The notes: generated by a model not told the origin, from the sequence alone. Shown: positions 1 to 9,966, counted from the first letter of the stretch. The stretch: 64,000 nt of DNA from Nitrosomonas sp. Is35 (GCF_033063295.1 NZ_JAWJZH010000001.1:62001-126000), one strand, 5' to 3'. Made by a program: numbers and translations.

Positions 1-427
1 CTATGGCACGCAAACGCCGATCAACCAAGTTGCCAATATCAACTTGATTGATGCGCGCACGATCGGTGTTATCCCTTGGGAAAAGAAAATGGCTAATGCC
101 ATTGAAAAAGCTATCCGTGAATCCGATCTGGGTTTAAATCCGATGCCGGTAGGCGAAACTATCCGCGTACCGATGCCGGCGCTTACCGAAGAGCGCCGCC
201 GCGATCTGTTCAAAGTGGTAAAACATGAAGCGGAAGCCGTGCGTGTTGCCATGCGCAATATCCGCCGGGACGCGAATGCGCACCTGAAAGACTTATTAAA
301 GTCTAAAGAAATATCGGAAGACGAAGAGCGCCGCGGGCAAGACGAGATTCAAAAGTTAACCGATCGATATATCTTAGAAATTGATAAGGTTTTACAGGTT
401 AAGGAAGCCGAACTGATGGCGGTTTGA
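1..427 (+). CDS. frr: Ribosome recycling factor (5' end outside window)
   Basis: The reading frame is open from base 2, so the N-terminus is missing. The visible part covers most of the protein, with family blocks such as [43 protein letters not shown] and the C-terminal EEDERR-type helix ending in [11 protein letters not shown] acts in the cytoplasm with EF-G to split post-termination ribosomes. It stops one base before the uppS start, consistent with co-transcription in the common betaproteobacterial frr-uppS-cdsA order. The identification is secure; only the true start cannot be seen. Confidence 0.97.
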   Translation, partial: YGTQTPINQVANINLIDARTIGVIPWEKKMANAIEKAIRESDLGLNPMPVGETIRVPMPALTEERRRDLFKVVKHEAEAVRVAMRNIRRDANAHLKDLLKSKEISEDEERRGQDEIQKLTDRYILEIDKVLQVKEAELMAV

Positions 428-428
428 T

Positions 429-1196
429 ATGCCTCAAGGTCCGAGTTCAACCCGAGAAATACCCGAAACAGGTTCAATACCCAAACACATTGCTATTATT
501 ATGGATGGTAACGGCCGTTGGGCACAAAGCCGTTATATGCCTCGGATTGCCGGACATAAGCAGGGTGTCGAAACAGTTCGCGGTGTTATTAAAGCCTGTA
601 TGGAACGCGGTGTTGCTTTCCTCACATTATTTGCCTTCAGCAGCGAAAACTGGCGGCGGCCTACCGATGAAGTTATGTCTCTGATGCAACTGTTTCTTGG
701 CGCATTGGAGCAAGAAATCACCAAATTGCATGAAAATGGCATCCGTTTTAAAGTCATCGGCGACATATCAAGATTCGATCCTAAAATCGTAGAATTCATT
801 CACCTTGGCGAGCAGCTCACCGCCAACAATACGCGTCTCACATTTACGATTGCGGCCAATTATGGCGGCCGCTGGGATATCATGCAAGCCATGCGCAAAA
901 TGATGGCGCAGTCAAAAGATCTGCCGCTGAATTTTGAAGAAGAAAGCTTGGCACAATATCTGTCCATGAGTTATGCACCTGAACCGGATTTGTTTATCCG
1001 CACCGGCGGTGAGTACCGCATCAGTAATTTTTTACTATGGCAGCTGGCCTATACTGAATTATATTTCACCGATACACTATGGCCGGATTTTGACGAGCAT
1101 GAGCTTGAACTGGCCATTCAATCTTATCAGCAGCGCGAGCGCCGCTTTGGCCGCACGAGTGAGCAGCTGCAAATGACACTATCCGCCGAAGGATAA
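429..1196 (+). CDS. uppS: Undecaprenyl diphosphate synthase (cis-prenyltransferase)
   Basis: 255 residues, normal for the family. It condenses farnesyl diphosphate with isopentenyl units to give C55-PP, the lipid carrier for peptidoglycan and O-antigen. Visible signatures are [13 protein letters not shown] near residue 20 (catalytic Asp in MDGNGRW), the FSSENWRRP block near residue 70, and the C-terminal [18 protein letters not shown] and LWPDF motifs that bind isopentenyl diphosphate. The ATG lies one base after the frr stop. The neighbouring cdsA starts 14 bases downstream, so the genes are probably one operon. Confidence 0.97.
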   Translation: MPQGPSSTREIPETGSIPKHIAIIMDGNGRWAQSRYMPRIAGHKQGVETVRGVIKACMERGVAFLTLFAFSSENWRRPTDEVMSLMQLFLGALEQEITKLHENGIRFKVIGDISRFDPKIVEFIHLGEQLTANNTRLTFTIAANYGGRWDIMQAMRKMMAQSKDLPLNFEEESLAQYLSMSYAPEPDLFIRTGGEYRISNFLLWQLAYTELYFTDTLWPDFDEHELELAIQSYQQRERRFGRTSEQLQMTLSAEG

Positions 1197-1210
1197 AAAG
1201 ATTACCTTTC

Positions 1211-2035
1211 ATGCTTAAAACCCGCATCCTCACTGCAGTCGTTATTCTTCCCTTGTTTTTATCGGCGCTGTTTTTATTACAAGATATCTTTTGGGTCATC
1301 GTAATACTTTCATTGACGATAATCGGATCGCGCGAATGGAGCCGGTTAGCGGGATTTTCAGTACGGAATACCATCATTTTTATGCTCCTGACCACATTCA
1401 TCGGGGGAGAGTTGTTGTTTCAAATGAGTGAATCGTTAAAAGCGAATATTTACTCTCCGGATTTAATCTGGGTTTATATTTTGTCCGCAGCTTTTTGGAT
1501 CATCAGTGTACCGCCCTATCTGAAACAGCTTTACGCAATAAAAAATCCGCTTATTTTGATGCTGACCGGCTGGATACTCTTGCTGCCCACTTGTCTTGCG
1601 CTCTATCAATTGCGTGCTATCAGTCCGGAGCTGTTACTGGGTTTTATGGCAACTATCTGGATTTCCGATAGTGCAGCTTATTTCACTGGAAGATCATTCG
1701 GTAAACACAAACTTGCTCCCCGGATTAGCCCGAATAAAACTTGGGAAGGTGTAGCTGGTGCTCTAGTTGCGGTATTACTTTATGGTCTGATCTGGGATTT
1801 CTGGTTTCTTGAAGAATCTTTAGCGGCGAAATTGATACCATTGCTACTGTTTATGGCGATATTAGGTATTATCGGGGATTTATACGAATCGCTGATGAAA
1901 CGTCAGGCCGGTGTTAAGGATAGTGGAAATATTTTGCCAGGTCACGGTGGAATTTTGGATCGAATCGATGCTTTGACTTCTTCACTGCCATTTGCCATTT
2001 TGGCCTTACTTATTTTTTATTCACCCGCGTCATGA
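1211..2035 (+). CDS. cdsA: Phosphatidate cytidylyltransferase
   Basis: 274 residues, polytopic membrane protein. It makes CDP-diacylglycerol from phosphatidic acid and CTP, the branch point for phospholipid synthesis. The family signature is seen near residues 218-250: [13 protein letters not shown] followed by [14 protein letters not shown] with its conserved Lys, Asp and Gly-Gly residues. Several hydrophobic helices fill the N-terminal two thirds. Its stop overlaps the dxr start by four bases (ATGA), a sign of translational coupling. Confidence 0.96.
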   Translation: MLKTRILTAVVILPLFLSALFLLQDIFWVIVILSLTIIGSREWSRLAGFSVRNTIIFMLLTTFIGGELLFQMSESLKANIYSPDLIWVYILSAAFWIISVPPYLKQLYAIKNPLILMLTGWILLLPTCLALYQLRAISPELLLGFMATIWISDSAAYFTGRSFGKHKLAPRISPNKTWEGVAGALVAVLLYGLIWDFWFLEESLAAKLIPLLLFMAILGIIGDLYESLMKRQAGVKDSGNILPGHGGILDRIDALTSSLPFAILALLIFYSPAS

Positions 2036-3219
2036 AAACTACCCGTCAAATCACCATACTCGGCTCCACCGGCAGCATCGGAGAGAGCACACTCGATGTT
2101 ATCGCGCGGCATCCGGATCGCTTTCAAGCGTTCGCATTAACGGCCAATCACAGTGTCGAAAAAATGCTCGCACAATGCCAGCGCTTTCAGCCGCGATACG
2201 CGGTCATGCTGGATACAGCCAGCGCCGGGCAGCTGGCCGATGCAATCAAAGCAGCCGGTATCCGGACGGAAGTTCTGGCTGGTATCGAATCGCTGGAAAA
2301 AGTCGCTTCACATCCTGAAGTGGATGCCGTGATGGCTGCTATTGTGGGCGCTGCCGGCATCCGCCCAACGTTTGCGGCAGCCCGAACCGGGAAACTGGTA
2401 TTGCTGGCTAATAAAGAAACGCTGGTCATGGCCGGGCGTATATTCATGGACCTGGTAAAACAGCACAACGCCACGCTATTGCCGATCGACAGCGAACATA
2501 ACGCCATCTATCAATCATTGCCGCATCATTTCAATGGCAACTTGGCGGCAGCGGGTATCAGCCGCATTTTACTGACCGCTTCGGGCGGACCATTCCGGCG
2601 AGCACCGCTGGAATCGCTCGTGAGCGTGACACCGGAGCAAGCCTGTGCACATCCGAATTGGGATATGGGGCAAAAAATCTCGGTGGATTCCGCCACCATG
2701 ATGAATAAAGGATTGGAAGTGATCGAGGCGCATTGGTTGTTTGAGGCGCCACCGGAGAAAATTCAAGTGGTGATTCATCCGCAAAGTGTCATTCATTCCA
2801 TGGTTGCTTATGTCGATGGCTCGGTCATTGCGCAATTGGGGAATCCGGATATGCGCACACCCATTGCCCATGCGATGGGCTTTCCCGAGCGGATAGAAAG
2901 TGGAGTATCGGCTTTGGACATGTTCAAGGTTGCTCACCTGGATTTTGAAGAACCTGATTTTAAGAAATTTCCGTGTTTGGAATTAGCTTACCAAGCACTC
3001 GCCGCAGGCGGAAATATGCCCGCAGTGCTCAATGCGGCCAATGAGATCGCAGTGGAATCGTTTCTTAAAAGACGTATGCCATTTACCGCCATCCCGGTCA
3101 TGATTGCGCATGCTATGAAAACCGTGCGGCAAGAAGAAATGTCGACATTGGATGATGTATTGAAAACAGATACACTGGCCCGTGATGCAGCGCGGAATTG
3201 GCTTGCAAACCTGCAATAA
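2032..3219 (+). CDS. dxr: 1-deoxy-D-xylulose 5-phosphate reductoisomerase
   Basis: 395 residues. It converts DXP to MEP with NADPH, the first committed step of the MEP isoprenoid route, which feeds uppS two genes upstream. The N-terminal Rossmann motif [15 protein letters not shown], the [11 protein letters not shown] block, the metal-site PIDSEHNAI block near residue 150 and the substrate loop [14 protein letters not shown] segment are visible. It starts inside the cdsA stop (four-base overlap). A 152-base gap without a recognisable gene follows before rseP. Confidence 0.97.
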   Translation: MKTTRQITILGSTGSIGESTLDVIARHPDRFQAFALTANHSVEKMLAQCQRFQPRYAVMLDTASAGQLADAIKAAGIRTEVLAGIESLEKVASHPEVDAVMAAIVGAAGIRPTFAAARTGKLVLLANKETLVMAGRIFMDLVKQHNATLLPIDSEHNAIYQSLPHHFNGNLAAAGISRILLTASGGPFRRAPLESLVSVTPEQACAHPNWDMGQKISVDSATMMNKGLEVIEAHWLFEAPPEKIQVVIHPQSVIHSMVAYVDGSVIAQLGNPDMRTPIAHAMGFPERIESGVSALDMFKVAHLDFEEPDFKKFPCLELAYQALAAGGNMPAVLNAANEIAVESFLKRRMPFTAIPVMIAHAMKTVRQEEMSTLDDVLKTDTLARDAARNWLANLQ

Positions 3220-3371
3220 TCCGCGTAAGAAAATTGTTACAGCGACTAGATTCTATTTTCCTAAATTAATGATAGTATCGCGTATTATTCAATCAGCATC
3301 GGCAGTGAAATGATAAGTATCGTGCGGTCCAACTCCCCTTTCTACCTGCATCCCTTACGTAATAAACCCAT

Positions 3372-4739
3372 ATGTCAATAACCTATACTATCATTTCATT
3401 CATACTGGCCCTGGGTATATTGATTACATTTCATGAGTTTGGCCATTATCTGGTGGCGCGCTGGAATGGTGTGAAAGTGCTGCGGTTTTGCATAGGATTC
3501 GGCCAACCTATTTTCCGCAAGCGCTGGGGAAAAGACCGGACAGAATGGGTGATTGCCGCTATTCCATTGGGTGGCTATGTCAAGATGCTGGATGAAAATG
3601 AAGGCAGCGTTGCGGCGGAGGATTTGCCGCGCGCATTCAACCGTCAGCCGGTCGCCCGGCGTTTCGCTATCGTAGCTGCCGGCCCTATAGCTAATTTTTT
3701 GTTGGCGATTGTTTTATATTGGCTGCTTTTCATTCTCGGTGTTAACGGCATGAAGCCCGTGGTGGGTCCGGTTGAACCCGCTACGGCTGCTGCTCAGGCG
3801 CAATTCGTAGAAGGCGAGACCATTGTCAGCATCGAAAACGAGCCGGTCGCCAGCTGGCAGGATGCGCGTTGGGCTTTATTACGCTACGCCATCGATCAAT
3901 CCGCGAATGTAACGATACAAACCGTTAATAAAAATGGCGAAATCAATTTGCGCAAATTGGATCTGAGCCGTGTCGATCCGGATAAGCTCAATGAAAATTT
4001 TCCAGGTATGATTGGGCTTACCAGTTATCAACCCATTATCAAACCTGTCATTGGACAAGTCATAGCCGGTGGTGTTGGCGACAAAGCCGGACTGCAAGCT
4101 GGCGATGAAATCATCGCTGTGTATGATTCGGAAATCCATACTTGGATGGACTTTGTCAAAGAAATACGCTCAAGCCCCGGACGGACACTGGAGCTGGAAA
4201 TTTTGCGCAATGGCGAAATGATCGCGCTGACCGTTACGCCGGAAACAGCGGCTGAAAATGGCAAGCAAATCGGCAAAATCGGTGTAGCGCCCGTTATCAA
4301 TCAGGCTGAGTTTGACGAATTGCTCGTCACCGTCAGTTATTCTCCCGGCAAAGCATTCCAAAAAGCCATCGAGAAAACTTGGGAAACGACCATACTGACA
4401 TTGCAAATGCTGTCCAAAATGATCACGGGTGACGTTTCACTGAAGAATGTCAGCGGGCCGATCTCCATCGCCGATTATGCCGGTCAATCCGCACAGATGG
4501 GGCTGGTGTCGTATCTCGCTTTTCTAGCATTGATCAGTGTCAGCATCGGTGTTTTAAATCTATTGCCGATACCGATTCTGGATGGTGGGCACCTTATGTA
4601 TTATCTGATTGAAATCATCAGAGGCAATCCGCTTCCTGACAAAGCCATCATTATTGGGCAGAAAATTGGCATGGCCATGCTGTTTACCCTGATGACATTT
4701 GCCATCTATAACGATATTAACCGGCTTATTACTGGCTAG
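3372..4739 (+). CDS. rseP: Inner-membrane site-2 protease (RIP metalloprotease)
   Basis: 455 residues. A zinc intramembrane protease that in proteobacteria cleaves the anti-sigma factor RseA after DegS, releasing sigma E. The HEFGH zinc motif lies near residue 22 in the first membrane helix, and the third ligand block NLLPIPILDGGHL near residue 395. Two PDZ regions lie between, with VGDKAGLQAGDEI being the second PDZ ligand-binding loop. Placement just before bamA is the usual one. No anti-sigma partner is present in the window. Confidence 0.95.
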   Translation: MSITYTIISFILALGILITFHEFGHYLVARWNGVKVLRFCIGFGQPIFRKRWGKDRTEWVIAAIPLGGYVKMLDENEGSVAAEDLPRAFNRQPVARRFAIVAAGPIANFLLAIVLYWLLFILGVNGMKPVVGPVEPATAAAQAQFVEGETIVSIENEPVASWQDARWALLRYAIDQSANVTIQTVNKNGEINLRKLDLSRVDPDKLNENFPGMIGLTSYQPIIKPVIGQVIAGGVGDKAGLQAGDEIIAVYDSEIHTWMDFVKEIRSSPGRTLELEILRNGEMIALTVTPETAAENGKQIGKIGVAPVINQAEFDELLVTVSYSPGKAFQKAIEKTWETTILTLQMLSKMITGDVSLKNVSGPISIADYAGQSAQMGLVSYLAFLALISVSIGVLNLLPIPILDGGHLMYYLIEIIRGNPLPDKAIIIGQKIGMAMLFTLMTFAIYNDINRLITG

Positions 4740-4742
4740 ATA

Positions 4743-7049
4743 ATGAAATTCCAGCATTTTGCCGTTGCAGTTGTCAGCTTTTTTTATGCGTTCTCCTGTT
4801 GGGCCAGCGATTCTTTCATCGTCAAGGATATCCGTGTTGAAGGCATACAACGTACCGAAGCCGGCACGGTATTCAGCTATCTGCCGATTAAAGTCGGCGA
4901 TGCCATGAATGAGGACAAAGCTACCGAGGCGATCAAGGCGCTGTATGCAACCGGTTTTTTCAAAGATGTAAAATTAAAGTCTGAAAACAATATCTTGATC
5001 GTGGAAGTTGTGGAGCGGCCGGCGATTGCGCAAATCAGTATCAATGGTGCGAAGGAATTCGAGAAAGACAAACTGCTCGAAGGATTAAAACAGGCGGGCA
5101 TATCGGAATCGCGGATTTTCAGCCGCTCATTGCTGGAAAGAGCGGAGCTGGAATTGAAGCGTCAGTACATCAGCCGTGGCAAATACGCCGTCAAAATTAC
5201 CACAACCACAACCCCTCTTGAACGTAACCGTGTGGCGATTAATTTTGACATCAAGGAAGGCCGCACAGCCCGGATTAAAAAAATAAGTTTTGTCGGTAAT
5301 GAAAAATTTCCCGACAAAGAGTTGCGTGGCATATTGGTTCTCAGAAAACCTGATTTACTGAGCTGGTTCACCAAGAATGACCAATATTCAAAGCAGAAAC
5401 TAGCCGCCGACTTGGAAACGCTGCGTTCTTATTATTTGGATCGCGGTTATCTTGAATTCAATATTGAATCTACGCAAGTATCGATTACGCCGGACTTACG
5501 CGACATCTATATTACCGTCAACGTGACAGAAGGCGCGCAATATACTGTCTCCGATATCAAAGTGGCTGGCGATACCATCGTGCCGGAAGAAGAATTGCGT
5601 AAACTGATTTTACTCAAAAGCGGCGCGGTATTTGCCCGGCAAAAGCTGACCGAGTCGATCAAATCCATGACTGACCGACTTGGTGACGATGGTTATGCCT
5701 TTGCCAATATCAATGCATCGCCGGAAATCGATCATGAAAAACGCCAAGCTGGATTTACATTCTTTGTTGACCCGGGCCGTCGGGTTTATATCCGGAAAAT
5801 CAACATCACAGGTAACGACCGCACACGCGACGAAGTGATCCGGCGCGAGTTCCGGCAAATGGAGGGCGCTTGGTATTCCACGAAAAATATCAATCTCTCC
5901 AAAGTGCGTGTAGATCGCTTATTTTTCTTCAATAGCGTCAATGTCGAAACGCCCGCCGTGCCCAATAAAACAGACCAGGTGGACATTAATGTCAAGGTCG
6001 AAGAGAGGCCAACCGGGTCCATCATGTTCGGTGCGGGTTATTCGCAACAACAAGGTATTATTCTGAATGGCTCGGTTTCTCAGAATAATATTTTTGGCAC
6101 CGGTAATTTTTTCAGTCTGGATGTCAATACCGGTCTTATCAATAAAACCTATGCCGCTTCATTTACCAATCCCTATTTTACCGTGGACGGAGTCAGCCTT
6201 GGCTTCGATGTTTATAAGCGGGATTTGAATACCCGCCCTTTAACGCAAGTGGGTGCATTTAAAACGGAAACTATCGGGGCCGGCGTCCGCCTGGGTATAC
6301 CGATTGCCGAAGGCGATATCGTTTCTTTCGGATTGGCTGCGGAAAATACCCATATTGGAACTTTTGACGATAGCCCAAGGCGTTATCTGGACTTTGTCAA
6401 AGAATTCGGCACATCGACCAATAATTTCCCATTGACCGTCAGTTGGGCGCGAGACCGCCGTGACAGCGCCATCTGGCCTACTTCCGGCACGACGCATCGA
6501 TTGTTCGGTGAAGTCAGCGTACCCGGTGGAGATTTGAATTACTACAAAGTCAGTTACAATCAAAAATGGTATTTTCCCATTACCGATTTCTTCACTTTGA
6601 TGTTAAATGGCGAAGCCGGTTACGGTGACGGATATACCGGAAATTCATTGCCATTCTTCAAAAACTTTTTTGCGGGTGGTAATAACTCCGTCAGGGGATA
6701 TAATTTGAACTCTTTGGGTCCTCGCGATCAGTTTACAAATACTTCAAACAGCAATTCAATCTTGTTTGCCGTTGGCGCCAGCAAGCGTGTTGTAGGTAAT
6801 ATCGAACTGATGTTCCCGGTTCCCTTTATGAAAGACGATCGATCATTGCGCCTGAGCACATTCCTGGACGGTGGTACCACATTCAATAAATTCGGCGATC
6901 TGAATAATTTTATGCGTTACTCGGCCGGATTGGCGCTTACCTGGGTTTCGCCGATGGGGCCGTTGAAGGTTAGTATCGCGCAGCCTTTGAATGACCAGCC
7001 TGGCGATAATTTGCAAAGATTCCAGTTCATGTTCGGGCAACAATTCTGA
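4743..7049 (+). CDS. bamA: Outer membrane protein assembly factor BamA
   Basis: 768 residues. It begins with a signal peptide ending near WAS, then five POTRA repeats (about residues 25-420; each with the beta-alpha-alpha-beta-beta pattern, for example KDIRVEGIQRTEAGTVFSYL), then a C-terminal Omp85 beta barrel. The barrel L6 motif appears as VRGYN (usual VRGF/Y). The last residue is Phe (MFGQQF), the standard outer-membrane C-terminal signal. It is the core of the Bam complex that folds outer-membrane proteins. The ATG is three bases after the rseP stop. Confidence 0.97.
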   Translation: MKFQHFAVAVVSFFYAFSCWASDSFIVKDIRVEGIQRTEAGTVFSYLPIKVGDAMNEDKATEAIKALYATGFFKDVKLKSENNILIVEVVERPAIAQISINGAKEFEKDKLLEGLKQAGISESRIFSRSLLERAELELKRQYISRGKYAVKITTTTTPLERNRVAINFDIKEGRTARIKKISFVGNEKFPDKELRGILVLRKPDLLSWFTKNDQYSKQKLAADLETLRSYYLDRGYLEFNIESTQVSITPDLRDIYITVNVTEGAQYTVSDIKVAGDTIVPEEELRKLILLKSGAVFARQKLTESIKSMTDRLGDDGYAFANINASPEIDHEKRQAGFTFFVDPGRRVYIRKINITGNDRTRDEVIRREFRQMEGAWYSTKNINLSKVRVDRLFFFNSVNVETPAVPNKTDQVDINVKVEERPTGSIMFGAGYSQQQGIILNGSVSQNNIFGTGNFFSLDVNTGLINKTYAASFTNPYFTVDGVSLGFDVYKRDLNTRPLTQVGAFKTETIGAGVRLGIPIAEGDIVSFGLAAENTHIGTFDDSPRRYLDFVKEFGTSTNNFPLTVSWARDRRDSAIWPTSGTTHRLFGEVSVPGGDLNYYKVSYNQKWYFPITDFFTLMLNGEAGYGDGYTGNSLPFFKNFFAGGNNSVRGYNLNSLGPRDQFTNTSNSNSILFAVGASKRVVGNIELMFPVPFMKDDRSLRLSTFLDGGTTFNKFGDLNNFMRYSAGLALTWVSPMGPLKVSIAQPLNDQPGDNLQRFQFMFGQQF

Positions 7050-7074
7050 TTTAGTTGAGACTCCGGTAGCGTAT

Positions 7075-7608
7075 ATGTTGAAACAACAAATCAACCAACA
7101 GCGGCGCAATCTGGTTATGGTGGTAACTGTCGCTGCCATTGCCTGCGGGTTCACGGTTGCTTTTGCTGGCGATATCAAGATCGGCGTAGTGAATACCGAA
7201 AAGATTCTGCGCGAATCGCAACCGGCGCTCCTGGCGCAGAAAAAAATCGAGCAGGAATTCGTGCCGCGTGACGAAGAAATCAAGAAAATGGCACTAGAAG
7301 CCAAAAACCTGCAAGATAAGCTGGAAAAAAACAGCATCAAGATGGAGGAAACCGAGCGGCGTAATCTGGAAAGAAACCTCGCTAATCTGAGCCGGGAATA
7401 TCAACGCGCGCAGCGCCAAATGCGCGAAGATCTGAGCGTACGCCAGAACGAAGAATACAGCGTCATCCTGGAGCGCACCAATCGTGCGATCAGCAAAATC
7501 GCCGAAGCGGAAAACTATGATCTGATATTACAATTGCAAGACTCGGTTTATAGAAGCCAGCGCATCGATATCACGGATAAAGTGATTAAAACGCTCGACA
7601 AGGAATAA
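7075..7608 (+). CDS. skp: Periplasmic OmpH/Skp chaperone
   Basis: 177 residues from the ATG at 7075. An in-frame ATG at 6991 would run back into bamA and give no signal peptide at the N-terminus, so the later start is preferred. The protein begins with a hydrophobic signal sequence ending near VAFAGD, followed by KIGVVNTEKILRES and a long charged coiled-coil of about 100 residues. Skp holds unfolded outer-membrane proteins in the periplasm before BamA. The order bamA-skp is conserved; the lpxD gene that normally follows is absent here. Confidence 0.93.
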   Translation: MLKQQINQQRRNLVMVVTVAAIACGFTVAFAGDIKIGVVNTEKILRESQPALLAQKKIEQEFVPRDEEIKKMALEAKNLQDKLEKNSIKMEETERRNLERNLANLSREYQRAQRQMREDLSVRQNEEYSVILERTNRAISKIAEAENYDLILQLQDSVYRSQRIDITDKVIKTLDKE

Positions 7609-7662
7609 CCAGTCAATTCAGTCAATGTTGATCGCGTCCCAAGGGCTAAAAAGGAAAATAAA

Positions 7663-8106
7663 ATGAGCACCATGAATATTCACGAAATCTTGAAATACTT
7701 ACCACACCGCTACCCGATTTTACTGGTAGACCGGGTCATTTCATATGAAGCGGGCAAGGATATCGTCGCATTGAAAAACGTTTCCATTAACGAACCGTTC
7801 TTTTCCGGACATTTTCCGCATCATCCCGTCATGCCGGGTGTTTTGATTGTCGAAGCATTAGCGCAAGCTGCCGCGATTCTGACGCTGAGAACCGAAGATA
7901 CGGTTAACAAAGAAGACACGGTTTACTATTTTGTCGGTATCGACGGTGTCCGTTTCAAGAAACCGGTCATCGCCGGTGATCAGCTAATCCTCAAAGTGGC
8001 CATCGAACGGCAAATCAAAGGACTGTGGAAGTATTCGGCGCGCGCGGAAGTCGATGGACAGCTCGTGACTGAAGCTCAACTGATGTGCACCTCCAGAAGC
8101 GTCTAG
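7663..8106 (+). CDS. fabZ: (3R)-hydroxyacyl-ACP dehydratase FabZ
   Basis: 147 residues, full length. It dehydrates 3-hydroxyacyl-ACP in type II fatty acid synthesis. The hot-dog fold signatures are clear: [13 protein letters not shown] near residue 10 and [23 protein letters not shown] near residue 45, with the catalytic His in GHFP and Glu in VEALAQ. A purine-rich AAGGAAA ribosome site precedes the ATG. In most relatives fabZ lies between lpxD and lpxA; here it lies directly between skp and rnhB. Confidence 0.96.
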   Translation: MSTMNIHEILKYLPHRYPILLVDRVISYEAGKDIVALKNVSINEPFFSGHFPHHPVMPGVLIVEALAQAAAILTLRTEDTVNKEDTVYYFVGIDGVRFKKPVIAGDQLILKVAIERQIKGLWKYSARAEVDGQLVTEAQLMCTSRSV

Positions 8107-8164
8107 GATCCGATCCTATCGATTGAAATAGTGACTGCAGCGGAGACTGAAGAATCGTAACACC

Positions 8165-8759
8165 ATGCGCCAATGAGCTGATTTGCGGTGTCGACGAAGC
8201 TGGCCGGGGACCCCTCGCCGGACCCGTTTATGCAGCTTGTGTGATACTGAAAGCCGACCACCCGATCACTGGACTGGCCGATTCTAAAAAGCTCAGTGAA
8301 AATAAGCGCGATGCGCTTGCAATCATGATCAAACAACATGCTGCCGCATGGGCCGTGGCATGGGCCACAGTCGAAGAGATCGATCAACTCAATATCCTGC
8401 AAGCAAGCTTATTGGCCATGCAACGTGCCGTTAAAAGCCTGCCGTTTTTGCCTGATGGCGCGCTCGTCGATGGCAATCAAAGTCCGCGCTTGCCATGTCC
8501 GGTGCGCACCATCATCCGGGGTGACAGTCTGATACCCGCCATTTCAGCCGCTTCCATTCTAGCCAAAACTGCACGTGATGCAGAAATGAAGCGATTGCAT
8601 CAGCTTTATCCGTGTTACGGCTTTGATAAGCACAAAGGCTATGGAACCAAAGCGCATTTGGCCGCGCTGCAAGAATATGGCGCTTGTAAAATACACCGGC
8701 AAAGTTTTGTGCCGGTAAAATGCCTTAAACTTGCGATGATCATTGAATCGCCACGATGA
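8165..8759 (+). CDS. rnhB: Ribonuclease HII with disrupted start codon
   Basis: The body is a clear RNase [24 protein letters not shown] (first catalytic Asp-Glu), LADSKKLS, a downstream DG block, [19 protein letters not shown] with further metal ligands, and the [11 protein letters not shown] motif. It removes RNA from RNA-DNA hybrids. The frame lacks a normal start: it is open only from the TGA at 8148, and no ATG, GTG or TTG occurs before the conserved block. The ATG at 8165 reads M-R-Q then TGA; deleting one base near 8174 would join it to [11 protein letters not shown]. So either a one-base insertion broke the start, a rare codon (CTG at 8178, ATC at 8154) is used, or the sequence has an error. 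The first in-frame ATG, 8241, would remove the catalytic Asp-Glu. Confidence 0.85.
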
Positions 8760-8790
8760 TTTTCATACCGCACCATCTTTTAAAACGACG

Positions 8791-8823
8791 TAGGATGTGC
8801 TGAGCGCAGTGAAGCGCATCACT
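8791..8823. repeat. REP-like imperfect palindrome
   Basis: The segment GGATGTGCTGAGCGCAGTGA followed by AGCGCATC forms an imperfect inverted repeat: GATGTGCT pairs with AGCGCATC. It lies in the 342-base gap between rnhB and the next gene. Its form resembles the short REP-type intergenic palindromes scattered in many proteobacterial genomes. No other copy was seen in this window. Nothing else convincing was seen in this gap; the small ORF across it (8797-8997) has no protein-like features. Confidence 0.4.
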
Positions 8824-9101
8824 CGTAATGGATGCCCCTCTCTACCGCGCCGTAAGGTAAATCAAAATACCATTGCGCAAGCTTGGCGTTTTGCAGGAAA
8901 TTACCGGACAGAGACCCATATCACGTGTTCATTTGCGCCCGCTATTGGGCCACTTTTAGCGATTGAGCTGATTAATGCCCGCGAGTCGTTCCGATAGGTG
9001 GAGCATCGCAAGTAGCGTTCGCTATAGCCGAGATTCGCTCAGTTTGTTCTTCAACAATGTTATGATTTGCTCCTGAATATGAACCCATCGCTGGAGAAAT
9101 C

Positions 9102-9749
9102 ATGCGTGACTCAGAACCTCAATCCGGTTTGAATTTTAATTTCATCGTGCCAATTGCCATGTTGGCTGTTTTATTGCTGGTGCCTTTTTCGATCAACGCG
9201 GTGTTGCATAAGTTGTCGGCTAAAAGGATACATAACCCGGTGATCATGAAATTGCCGCTGGATAGCACGGTAATTACGATTCCATCCGAGGTGAAACAAT
9301 ATGAGCCGTTCGAGGTGGCGGTCAATCTGGAAACAAAACATCTTGCCAAGTTTTTAAATGAAATTGTAGCGACGGCGTCCGAAGGGACTTCGATACATGG
9401 AATTCGCGGTGTCGTGTCACCCAATATGAAGGCTGAGATCGCTGGCGATGATTTTGAAATTGACAGATTGGGTGCGCAGGATCCGGTTTCGGATTATGGC
9501 GGTACGGCCAAATGGCGCTGGCGCGTGACGCCGGAATCATCCGGAGAGCAGGTTCTGAAGTTTCAGCTGCATATAGTGACGCAAGATAATGCGCAAACAG
9601 ACACTAAAGTGCTGGGTCTCGCCGAAGCGAATTTTTCCGTCCAAGCGAATATGTCGGAGTGGATGAAACGGAACGGAATCTGGGTTGCTTTGCTGCTAGC
9701 GGTACTTGCAGCTGCCTTTTATGGTTTACGGCGGCGTTACGCGCGTTAG
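9102..9749 (+). CDS. Unrecognised protein with two membrane anchors
   Basis: 215 residues. I do not recognise a named family. There is one hydrophobic helix near residues 13-35 and a second near 191-208 followed by a basic tail (LRRRYAR). Between them is a soluble region of about 150 residues rich in beta-strand patterns; it contains SPNMKAEIAGDDFEID and AKWRWRVTPESSGEQVLKF, which look like a beta-sandwich domain with a conserved Trp-x-Trp. With both ends in the membrane, the domain may face the periplasm or the cytoplasm. It stands alone between a 342-base gap and the hsp20 promoter. No function is proposed. Confidence 0.6.
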   Translation: MRDSEPQSGLNFNFIVPIAMLAVLLLVPFSINAVLHKLSAKRIHNPVIMKLPLDSTVITIPSEVKQYEPFEVAVNLETKHLAKFLNEIVATASEGTSIHGIRGVVSPNMKAEIAGDDFEIDRLGAQDPVSDYGGTAKWRWRVTPESSGEQVLKFQLHIVTQDNAQTDTKVLGLAEANFSVQANMSEWMKRNGIWVALLLAVLAAAFYGLRRRYAR

Positions 9750-9809
9750 TTACCTATCTGATTTGTATTGAGAATTATAGTAATCGTGTTGAATGATTTA
9801 TCCAGAGTG

Positions 9810-9837
9810 CTTGAAAAAAAATAATTGATCCTTATAT
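9810..9837 (+). promoter_or_regulatory. Candidate sigma32 (heat-shock) promoter of hsp20
   Basis: CTTGAA at 9810-9815 matches the sigma32 -35 element exactly. After 14 bases, CCTTATAT at 9830-9837 fits the CCCCATNT -10 element at five positions. The spacing is within the known 13-17 range. It would give a leader of about 120 bases before the hsp20 ATG. Assignment rests on motif match and on the heat-shock identity of the gene. Confidence 0.5.
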
Positions 9838-9938
9838 CAGGTTTGAAAGTGTATTTTTTGTAACTGTGAAAACGCTGCATTAAACGTAGAGCAATTTGAG
9901 ATTGAATGAGGCGTTGATGTTGAACTTACACAATGTGC

Positions 9939-9957
9939 TTTTTTAATTGATAAGGAG
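9939..9957 (+). promoter_or_regulatory. Possible fourU-type RNA thermometer over the hsp20 ribosome site
   Basis: Six U residues (9939-9944) can pair with AAGGAG (9952-9957), which contains the Shine-Dalgarno sequence, across a seven-base loop AATTGAT. The stem has three A-U and three G-U pairs and so would be weak and easily melted. FourU thermometers control small heat-shock genes in other bacteria by the same geometry. This is a paper folding only; no energy was calculated. Confidence 0.35.
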
Positions 9958-9966
9958 AAATTGAGT

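Noticed and set aside
6991..7074. Longer start for skp inside bamA
   Set aside because: It would put 28 non-conserved residues before a clear signal peptide; the ATG at 7075 fits the family.
8797..8997. 66-codon + strand ORF between rnhB and the next gene
   Set aside because: It starts within the REP-like palindrome and shows no domain, signal or ribosome site.
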